Below are positions 57,931 to 64,000 of a stretch of 64,000 nt of DNA, piece by piece. Positions within the stretch are counted from its first letter, which is position 1. The number at the start of each line of letters is the position of its first letter. Origin of the DNA: Anaerolineales bacterium UBA5195 (GTDB lineage Bacteria > Chloroflexota > Anaerolineae > Anaerolineales > Villigracilaceae). Below the pieces are notes generated by a model, which saw only the letters and a list, made by a program, of their open reading frames with translations, made no database searches and was not told where the DNA came from. The stretch spans positions 35,121-99,120 of the forward strand of contig DHVZ01000081.1 in NCBI GenBank assembly GCA_002412925.1. Reading direction: 5' to 3'. The position numbers were made by a program, and so were the translations under genes.

Positions 57931-58971
57931 CTAGACGCGGCGGGAATAGGCGCTCTCGCCCATCAACGCGGCAGGAGTGGGTAAGTCGATCATCCGTTTC
58001 ATGCCAGGGGTGGCAGCCACAACGTGCGGAATCATATTAACGGTCACGCCCATCGTGGCAATCCCGCCCGCGATTTCGGGCTTGTTCGCCATATGGATTT
58101 CGGGCTTGCCGTAGATGTTGATGTAATCGCCAGTGTCCTGGCCTTCGAGGTGCGGATGAATCTGCTGGGGATGCACCAGCTTGACAACTTCTTTATCGCC
58201 CCGGTAGCCGATCCCGATATGGCGGCAGCCTGCCACCATCCCCGGCTGGACTTTGACATGCGGGGTTTCGCGGTAAACATTGCTGATGATCGGTTCGCGG
58301 GTTTCGACGATCCGATTCACGCCCAGGCCAAGGGCCTCGCTGATCATGTGGATCGATTCAGGGAAGCCAACATGCCCGACGATTGAGCCATCCGCCACAC
58401 CGGCGGCGAAGGCTTCGGGGGTGGTCCCCACGCCCTGGGTGCGCATGACGGTCGGGCCGTAGGGACTCAAGTCGTTGACGCGCGAGGCTTCGATCCGCTC
58501 AACGGAGTGGCAGACACCTGAGAGCGTCACCACCAGCAGGTCGAGCACAAAGCCGGGGTTGACGCCGGTTCCCAATACCGAAACGCCGTGCTTCTTGGCG
58601 AGTTCATCGATTTCCTTGGCCAGTTCGGGGCTTTGAGCCTCCGGATCGGCCATTTCTTCGGCGATCGAAATGCAGTTGATTCCTGCAGTGATGATTTTCC
58701 GCAGGTCAGGCATCTGATCCTTCGTCCACGAAGTCGTGGCGATGACAACCAGATCCACATTTTCTTTTTTGAGGACCTCTTCGGGCTTATTTGTGACGGT
58801 GACGCCTAATTGTTTGCCGACGCCGAGCACTTCCCCCAAATCTTTGCCGACGTAATCTGGCCGACCATCGACGGCGGCGACAAGCTTGAGACCCGATTTC
58901 TCGAGCATCAGACGAGCCATACCACCACCCATGGCGCCCAGGCCCCACTGAAGGATACGAATTGGTTCCAT
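57931..58971 (-). CDS. ord: 2,4-diaminopentanoate dehydrogenase
   Basis: The 346-residue enzyme oxidatively deaminates 2,4-diaminopentanoate to 2-amino-4-oxopentanoate, releasing ammonia and NAD(P)H. It resembles dihydrodipicolinate reductase: the Rossmann loop GLGAMGGGMAR (10-20), VIATTSWTKDQMPDL and the substrate loop GTGVNPGFVLDL are present. It is the first gene of the ornithine operon; AAGGAG precedes the ATG. TACAAT about 70 bases upstream on the minus strand may be the -10, but no convincing -35 was found. Confidence 0.94.
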   Translation of the reverse strand: MEPIRILQWGLGAMGGGMARLMLEKSGLKLVAAVDGRPDYVGKDLGEVLGVGKQLGVTVTNKPEEVLKKENVDLVVIATTSWTKDQMPDLRKIITAGINCISIAEEMADPEAQSPELAKEIDELAKKHGVSVLGTGVNPGFVLDLLVVTLSGVCHSVERIEASRVNDLSPYGPTVMRTQGVGTTPEAFAAGVADGSIVGHVGFPESIHMISEALGLGVNRIVETREPIISNVYRETPHVKVQPGMVAGCRHIGIGYRGDKEVVKLVHPQQIHPHLEGQDTGDYINIYGKPEIHMANKPEIAGGIATMGVTVNMIPHVVAATPGMKRMIDLPTPAALMGESAYSRRV

Positions 58972-59188
58972 AAAACAGTCTCCTTATCGTGTGTAACCCT
59001 TCAGACCGCCAATCCACGCGGACGGCAGGAACTCTGGTTATTAAATTGTAGCTAAATTCTATCATGTGTACTTATCAGGGTTGAGGGTCAGCCGTCTTAA
59101 GTTGTTCGGACAAACGTCATGCTTTGAGGGGAAAGGGCGGAATTGCTTTCAATCTGTTCAGAAAGAACACTGGCGGCTGACATACCTG

Positions 59189-59722
59189 CTATCCCAGTAA
59201 CAGGCCCAGCCCTGGAAGCAGTATCACCAGCACAAATCCAATTCCAAGCACCCAGTTGAGCCACTTCTGCTGTGGGTGATTGACCCAATAATGCAGCCCC
59301 AGCGCCAGGAGCAAGGCCTGCGGAATCACCTCCAACCAGCCGACCAGTTGGTCCGAGACTGGGATGAGGGTGTAAATCAACCCTTCCACAGACCCCGGTG
59401 TCGGTCCAAAGGTGGAGAAAATTCCCAGCGCCACCATTTCCCACCACAGGATCAGCCAGCCGTTCTTTTTTCCAAAGACGATTTCCCGCAAGGGGTAGAA
59501 CGCCAGGGCAAAAATGATGCCGCGCAGCGGTTGGAACATCGGCCCGGCCATCACAATCGGGTCGGATGTTTGCCGCATCCAGCCCAGCATATAGGGTTGG
59601 GCAAACCTTTCGGTATAGCCCAGAAAGATGTAAGCCAGTACCCCCATCAGAAAGTAGGTGATGGTATGGACAACGCTGGTTTTAACCAATAGATTGAGCA
59701 GGGTTGGAAAATTTTTGTTCAT
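59189..59722 (-). CDS. Membrane protein, half-length relative of the protein at 59785
   Basis: The 177-residue protein has four to five hydrophobic helices. Its core YFLMGVLAYIFLGYTERF, MFQPLRGIIFALAFYPLREI and KKNGWLILWWEMVALG correspond in order to YFLFGYFVAWQSADLREF, LIQFVRGLIWVGLGLPIMRM and KGGKLETGFAVALALS of the adjacent larger protein. No enzyme motif is seen. It follows the larger gene by 62 bases on the same strand, so the two probably form one unit. Function is unknown. Confidence 0.72.
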   Translation of the reverse strand: MNKNFPTLLNLLVKTSVVHTITYFLMGVLAYIFLGYTERFAQPYMLGWMRQTSDPIVMAGPMFQPLRGIIFALAFYPLREIVFGKKNGWLILWWEMVALGIFSTFGPTPGSVEGLIYTLIPVSDQLVGWLEVIPQALLLALGLHYWVNHPQQKWLNWVLGIGFVLVILLPGLGLLLG

Positions 59723-59784
59723 CTGGTTTCTCCATCTTTGTGTCAGGGCGCGGCAAAGTTTGCCGCACCCTGACTATGTTTAGT

Positions 59785-60702
59785 TTATTCTTTCAGCAAA
59801 ACCCAGCCAGTCAGAGCACCGAAAACTGCCATCGACGACCACAACTCGGTAAAGTGCGCCATGCGGACAACTTCGGGCATGTACGGGTTCGGGAAGAGGA
59901 TGAAGTCGGAGAGCAGGACACTCAGGGCCAGCGCTACAGCGAAACCGGTTTCCAGCTTCCCGCCCTTGAACATCCGCATGATCGGGAGGCCCAACCCAAC
60001 CCAGATCAAACCACGCACAAACTGGATCAGCATCAACAGAGGGTCAGTCGCCAAGACCCCAGCCATGTGGGTGAAAAAGGGCAGGATTTCCCGCGAACCG
60101 CTGTAGAACTCCCGCAAATCCGCCGACTGCCAGGCCACGAAATACCCGAACAGGAAGTAGACGATCACATAGAGCACGCCGAGCAGGCTCAGGCGCCGAA
60201 TCCAGCCAGAGCGGGAGAATCTCAGGCGGGTATTTGGCTCATCCGCCGCCGCGTCCTTGCGGGTCTTGCCCAGGATCCAGACCGCCAGCGGCGCAAAAAC
60301 CAGGGCGCGCACAAAACCAGTCGCAAAGATCGTAAAAATCTGGCTGGCAGACAATTGCAGTGCGCTATTGAAGACGATTGTTTCGATTTGTGGCATGAAA
60401 GTCTCGATGCCAAACTGCACCAGGAAGAGCGCCCCGGCCAGCTTCCAGCCATGCCAGCGTGAGCGCCAGGCCAGGTATGAGAGCAGCAGCGCGTTGACCG
60501 CCGAGACCAGCAGCAGAACCTGCCCGCTCAGCTGGGCTTCTGCGGCACTCAACTTCACAGCCATATCGGCGCCAGAGACCATGGAACTGACCATGAAAGC
60601 GATGATCATCACCACCACAGCGCCAATCAGGCGCGCCAGGGTGCCCAGCGGCTTCAACCCGGCTTGAAACATGTTTTTGGAAGTAGAAGTAACTATTGTC
60701 AT
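59785..60702 (-). CDS. Nine-helix membrane protein, function unknown
   Basis: The 305-residue protein has about eight or nine membrane helices in two halves joined by a charged loop (about 143-165, KTRKDAAADEPNTRLRFSRS). The second half aligns by eye with the 177-residue protein downstream. Family membership was not recognised. AAGGAGAAT precedes the ATG. It is divergent from the sensor kinase at 60931, and a palindromic repeat lies in the shared control region. Confidence 0.7.
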   Translation of the reverse strand: MTIVTSTSKNMFQAGLKPLGTLARLIGAVVVMIIAFMVSSMVSGADMAVKLSAAEAQLSGQVLLLVSAVNALLLSYLAWRSRWHGWKLAGALFLVQFGIETFMPQIETIVFNSALQLSASQIFTIFATGFVRALVFAPLAVWILGKTRKDAAADEPNTRLRFSRSGWIRRLSLLGVLYVIVYFLFGYFVAWQSADLREFYSGSREILPFFTHMAGVLATDPLLMLIQFVRGLIWVGLGLPIMRMFKGGKLETGFAVALALSVLLSDFILFPNPYMPEVVRMAHFTELWSSMAVFGALTGWVLLKE

Positions 60703-60738
60703 TTTTATTCTCCTTGATAAATTATGAAATGCGTCATT

Positions 60739-60799
60739 GTAAGGGCACGGCGGATTCTCTCAGTCAAGCTCATCCACACATCTTTCGCCGTGCCCTTAC
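60739..60799 (+). repeat. Inverted repeat, GTARGGGCACGGC family, copy 2
   Basis: GTAAGGGCACGGCG (60739-60752) and CGCCGTGCCCTTAC (60786-60799) are exact complements with a 33-base centre. A related, imperfect copy is at 37484-37544. Confidence 0.65.
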
Positions 60800-60930
60800 T
60801 TACAATCCACAGTTTAGCTTTTCCAGGGAAACCCCACATCGTCCACCCGGATAGTTTGGAGACTGTCCTTTCGTACATTGTCCGCGCAGACAATGTCACC
60901 AAACCCCATCTGCGATACAATCGAATTACG

Positions 60931-62157
60931 ATGAACGCCAAACCCAACACCCGCCTGAATATCGACCAGGATTACCGCATCTTTTTCATTTTCATGACGC
61001 TGGTCCTGGTCGGGATGTACATCTTTTCGCTCGTTCAAAACCCGGCCCTGCGCCAGTTCTGGCTGGCAGCCCTCTTTACCGTTCTCATGCTTGTCCACCT
61101 GCTGCTCCACTGGATGGTCGTCCGCATTATCGAAAAACCAGCCCGCCAGGTTTGGTACATCCTCGGGCAGGGCTTGCTGGCCTTTGCCATCACTCATCTC
61201 TCCAACAACACTGGGATGATTTTCGGGCTTTACATGGCCCTGATCGGTGAGACGATTGGCTTTTTGGGGCTTAATCGCTGGAGCGCGCTTTCCAACTTCT
61301 ACTTCCTGGGCCTTTTGGTGCTCAACTTTATCATCTTCACCAATTCCGGTTTGAGCGCTGCCCTGTTCTGGGGATTCACTGTGATCCCCATTGCCCTGTT
61401 TGTTGGATTGTACGTCACGCTCTACATGCGTCAGGCCGATGCCCGCGAAAAAGCCCAGGCGCTGGCTGACGAACTCGAAGCCGTCAACCGTCAGCTTTCC
61501 GATTACGCCGCCCGCGTCGAAGACCTGAGCATTGCCAACGAGCGCCAGCGCATGGCGCGCGAACTCCACGATACGCTTTCACAGGGGCTGGCCGGGCTAA
61601 TCCTCCAGCTTGAAGCCGCCGACGCCCAACTCGACCACCAGCGCCCCGAAAAAGCCCGCGCGATTATCGCAGAAGCCATGCAGCGCGCCCGCGCCGCCCT
61701 CGCAGATGCCCGGCGTGTCATCAGCAACCTGCGCGAAAATGATTTAGGAGAATTGGGAGAGGCCCTGCGCCTCGAAGCCACCCGTTTCGAGGCCGCCACC
61801 GGCCTCCCTTGCATCTTCCACGCGGACCAGGCTCCCCCCCTCCCGGAAGCCGTTAAAGAGACTCTCCTCCGCGCTGTCAGCGAGGCGCTCACCAACATCG
61901 CCCGCCACGCCCGGGCCAGCCAGGCCTCGGTCAGCCTCACCGTCAAAGATCAAACGCTGACAGTCGCCATCCAAGACAATGGAATCGGATTCGACCCGGA
62001 AGGCATTCCCTCCGGGCATTACGGCATTCTTGGCATCCGCGAACGTGTCCGTTTAGCCGGTGGGACCTTCACCCTCGACACCGCGCTACAAAAAGGTACA
62101 ATCCTGACGATCGAACTGCCTCTCCCGCAGCTGACTTCCAAGATCGAATCTCCATGA
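60931..62157 (+). CDS. Sensor histidine kinase, NarL type
   Basis: The 408-residue protein has six N-terminal membrane helices (about 15-180), a short coiled coil (about 172-195) and a HisKA_3 core: the phospho-histidine lies in RMARELHDTLSQGL, and the ATPase domain contains DNGIGFDPEGIPSGHYGILG. There is no separate ligand domain, so the membrane helices probably sense. The stop overlaps the response regulator start by four bases, so the two are a cognate pair. TACAAT lies nine bases before the ATG, giving at most a very short leader. Confidence 0.92.
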   Translation: MNAKPNTRLNIDQDYRIFFIFMTLVLVGMYIFSLVQNPALRQFWLAALFTVLMLVHLLLHWMVVRIIEKPARQVWYILGQGLLAFAITHLSNNTGMIFGLYMALIGETIGFLGLNRWSALSNFYFLGLLVLNFIIFTNSGLSAALFWGFTVIPIALFVGLYVTLYMRQADAREKAQALADELEAVNRQLSDYAARVEDLSIANERQRMARELHDTLSQGLAGLILQLEAADAQLDHQRPEKARAIIAEAMQRARAALADARRVISNLRENDLGELGEALRLEATRFEAATGLPCIFHADQAPPLPEAVKETLLRAVSEALTNIARHARASQASVSLTVKDQTLTVAIQDNGIGFDPEGIPSGHYGILGIRERVRLAGGTFTLDTALQKGTILTIELPLPQLTSKIESP

Positions 62158-62786
62158 CCCGAATTTTGATCGCCGACGACCACCTGATCATCCGCCAGGG
62201 ACTGCGCCTGATCCTCGAAACCGAGGACGGCCTTGAACTGGTTGGCGAAGCCGCTGACGGGGCTGAAGCCCTGCGCCTGTGCGCCGACCTGCATCCCGAG
62301 GTGGTCCTGATGGACTTGCGCATGCCTGGCATGGACGGGATTACCGCCATCGAAAAACTGCGCCAGACCCAGCCTGAGATTGCCGTCGTCATCCTGACCA
62401 CCTTCAACGAAGATGACCTGATGCTGCGCGGCCTGCGCGCCGGGGCCAGGGGCTTCCTGCTCAAGGATACTGATCGGGGCGCATTGTTCGCTGCGATCCG
62501 CGCCGCGGCGCGCGGGGAAACCCTGCTCAACCCCGAGGTTATGACGCGCCTGCTCGCCAAAGTCGGCCCCCGGGCTTCAGCCACAGACGCATTCAACCTG
62601 ACCCAGCGCGAAAAAGAAGTCCTGGCCGCCGTTGCCCGCGGCGAACGCAGCAAGGAAATCGCCGTCAAACTCAGCATCACCGAGCGCACGGTCAAAGCGC
62701 ACCTGGCCAGCATTTACCAGAAATTTGGCGTCGACTCACGCGCTGGGGCCATCGCTGTTGCCGCGCAAAAAGGATTATTATCGTAA
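62154..62786 (+). CDS. NarL/FixJ-type response regulator
   Basis: The 210-residue protein has a receiver with the acidic pair at 8-9 (IADDH) and D54 in VLMDLRMPGM, and a LuxR-type helix-turn-helix (about 145-205; LTQREKEVLAAVARGERSKE). It overlaps the kinase by four bases, which indicates a cognate pair with coupled translation. Targets are unknown; the divergent membrane-protein genes next to the kinase are candidates. Confidence 0.95.
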   Translation: MTRILIADDHLIIRQGLRLILETEDGLELVGEAADGAEALRLCADLHPEVVLMDLRMPGMDGITAIEKLRQTQPEIAVVILTTFNEDDLMLRGLRAGARGFLLKDTDRGALFAAIRAAARGETLLNPEVMTRLLAKVGPRASATDAFNLTQREKEVLAAVARGERSKEIAVKLSITERTVKAHLASIYQKFGVDSRAGAIAVAAQKGLLS

Positions 62787-62802
62787 AAAAGGACCCGTTT
62801 CT

Positions 62803-63111
62803 ATGATTCACGTGATCGCCACCGTCCTGATCAAGCCCGGAAAAATGGCCGAAGCGCTGGAAATTTACCGCCCCTTTACCTCCCAGGTGTTGACAGAAAA
62901 AGGCTGCCTCCAATACCAGCCCTCCCTGGATCTCGATCTCGGGTTGGCGACCCAGCGCCTTGATCCAAACCGGATCACCGTCATCGAGCGCTGGGAAAAC
63001 ATCGCAGCTTTCCGCGCCCATCTCAACGCGCCGCACGTCCTTGATTATCGCGCAGCGATCCAGGAACTGCTCCAGGAAATCACTGTCACAGTTACCCAGG
63101 CTGTGATCTGA
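62803..63111 (+). CDS. Antibiotic-biosynthesis-monooxygenase (ABM) fold protein
   Basis: The 102-residue protein is a single ABM ferredoxin-like domain: MIHVIATVLIKPGKMAEALE, KGCLQYQPSLD and ITVIERWENIAAFRAHLNAPHV, with the YgiN-like HL motif. Members include quinol monooxygenases, haem-degrading enzymes and proteins of unknown function. It starts 16 bases after the response regulator and may share its transcript. No metal or cofactor residues are decisive. Confidence 0.88.
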   Translation: MIHVIATVLIKPGKMAEALEIYRPFTSQVLTEKGCLQYQPSLDLDLGLATQRLDPNRITVIERWENIAAFRAHLNAPHVLDYRAAIQELLQEITVTVTQAVI

Positions 63112-63135
63112 ATCCCGGCCAGGTTAAAGAAAACT

Positions 63136-63166
63136 TCCCCGCTTCTGGACCCTCTCGGAGCGGGGA
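63136..63166 (+). terminator. Possible terminator after the ABM gene
   Basis: TCCCCGCT pairs with AGCGGGGA around a 15-base loop. No T run follows, so this is weak. Confidence 0.35.
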
Positions 63167-63228
63167 GATTGCTTAAGCCGGTTTGATTTGTGACATGCTA
63201 TACTATCAGTGCTTCACGAAAATCGAAA

Positions 63229-63274
63229 GAATTTCCGGTTTTGGGCTTCTCAAAGGTGTTTCGTGAACGACTGA
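63229..63274 (+). repeat. Dispersed intergenic repeat, copy 2
   Basis: It matches 16539-16583 in GAATTTCCG, GGGCTTCT and TGAACGACTGA with conserved spacing. A separate inverted pair TTCACGAAA/TTTCGTGAA (63212-63220, 63259-63267) overlaps it. Confidence 0.55.
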
Positions 63275-63308
63275 CTACGCACAGAAATTTCCTGGCAGGA
63301 GCGCCCGC

Positions 63309-63923
63309 ATGACCAACGAATTATCCCCTTACCTGGTCGACCCGGCTGGTAAAGAGCATGTCCTGGAACCAGGCCTCACCCGCCTCGGCCGGGATGTGGA
63401 AAACGAGATTGTCCTGGTTACCAAGCGCGCCTCGCGCGAACACGCCCTCCTCCTGCGCGAAGGGCGGCGAACTTCCATCGAAGACAAAAACAGCACCAAT
63501 GGGACGTATTTAAATGGCGAGCGCCTCCAGGGCAAGATTTCCTTGCGTGACGGCGATAAAATTGGGATTGGCGAAGTCACCTTCGTTTTTCATGACCCCG
63601 AAACCACCACCCGCGAAACCCCCTTCCCCGAGCTGGACCTCAACCTGGCTGCCGGGGAAGTCCGTTTGAACCGCCAGTTGGTGACGCTTTCGCCCAAAGA
63701 GTTCGCCCTGCTGGGATATTTATACGAGAACCGGGGGAAAGTCTGCTCCAAAGACGAGATTGGCCGCGCCGTCTGGGCCGAATACCAGACCGGCATCTAC
63801 GATTACCAGATCGAAAACCTGGTGCGCCGCCTGCGCACCAAAATCGAACTCGACCCGAACGCCCCGCAACTGCTAATCACCATGCGCGGTCTGGGGTATA
63901 AACTGGTGCGTGTCGCGGAATAG
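63309..63923 (+). CDS. FHA-domain protein with OmpR-type winged helix
   Basis: The 204-residue protein joins an N-terminal FHA domain (about 8-95) to a C-terminal OmpR/PhoB-type DNA-binding domain (about 108-203). FHA phosphothreonine contacts are visible: RLGRD (25-29), SREHALL (42-48) and NSTNGTYLNG (61-70). The winged helix shows LTLSPKEFALLGYLYENRGK-type sequence and ENLVRRLRTKIE as recognition helix. It lacks a receiver, so it is probably controlled by Ser/Thr phosphorylation of a partner. AGGAG precedes the ATG. Confidence 0.9.
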   Translation: MTNELSPYLVDPAGKEHVLEPGLTRLGRDVENEIVLVTKRASREHALLLREGRRTSIEDKNSTNGTYLNGERLQGKISLRDGDKIGIGEVTFVFHDPETTTRETPFPELDLNLAAGEVRLNRQLVTLSPKEFALLGYLYENRGKVCSKDEIGRAVWAEYQTGIYDYQIENLVRRLRTKIELDPNAPQLLITMRGLGYKLVRVAE

Positions 63924-64000
63924 ACTTTCGTTATCCCCACCGCATCAATCCTTAATTCGTCGGGAATCATTAGCAACTTGAGTTTAGAGTTCAAACAGGT
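63924..64000. other. Window end, no feature seen
   Basis: The last 77 bases hold no gene start or hairpin on either strand. Confidence 0.5.

Noticed and set aside
1..64000. tRNA or rRNA genes
   Set aside because: A visual scan for T-arm and CCA-end patterns found no convincing cloverleaf; a covariance-model search would be decisive.

Overview
The window reads as part of a chromosome from the phylum Chloroflexota, most likely the class Anaerolineae. The pointers are a fused two-subunit 2-oxoacid dehydrogenase E1, many secreted or anchored proteins with Pro/Thr-rich spacers, CARDB-like and LysM domains, several LuxR-type two-component systems, a YacL-type PIN-TRAM protein, a complete strict-anaerobe-style ornithine fermentation cluster and abundant short dispersed repeats in the gaps. 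No rRNA, tRNA, CRISPR array, phage or classical insertion sequence was recognised. The taxonomic call is inference; no marker gene was compared.

Layout. 1-117: 5' end of a NUDIX hydrolase, minus strand. 232-1338: membrane-anchored TIR-domain protein. 1460-9902: a 2-oxoacid dehydrogenase complex (fused E1, E2, then E3), interrupted by a four-helix-bundle gene lying between inverted repeats, a methyltransferase and a reverse-strand membrane protein. 9960-12135: a small helical protein, a metallo-hydrolase and a GNAT protein. 12263-16460: a TetR regulator with a clear promoter and operator, then two paralogous membrane proteins flanking a Tat-exported flavodoxin and an anchored protein of unknown function. 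16653-18732: an NTN-hydrolase-like protein and a PhzF enzyme. 18831-22058: a soluble histidine kinase with a LacI-type sensor domain. 22396-30837: a membrane protein, cupin, Kbl, aminotransferase, a malic enzyme/HAD/MoaA run and a PIN-TRAM protein. 31036-39506: CysS, methyltransferase, iron alcohol dehydrogenase, Dabb protein, a decayed kinase, RlmB, GH1 glycosidase, GNAT and an aminoglycoside-phosphotransferase-like kinase.

39599-49144 is a surface-oriented locus: response regulator, PDZ histidine kinase, putative glycosidase, single receiver, CARDB lipoprotein and a large LysM/CARDB secreted protein. 49337-58971 (minus strand) is the ornithine degradation operon, read ord-ortA-ortB-oraS-oraE-mutL-like-orr-alr. 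L-ornithine is racemised by Orr, rearranged by OraSE to 2,4-diaminopentanoate, oxidised by Ord and cleaved by OrtAB to acetyl-CoA and D-alanine; the terminal alanine racemase would return D-alanine to the L form. 59189-63923 holds two related membrane proteins, a NarL-type two-component system, a monooxygenase-fold protein and an FHA-winged-helix regulator.

The most unusual feature of the window is how short dispersed repeats are used. They flank the four-helix-bundle gene as inverted arms, are translated in frame within the E2 linker and the GH1 glycosidase, are nested inside one another, and occupy five of the seven junctions in the ornithine operon. A second theme is a likely leaderless class of genes (-10 hexamer, six bases, ATG).
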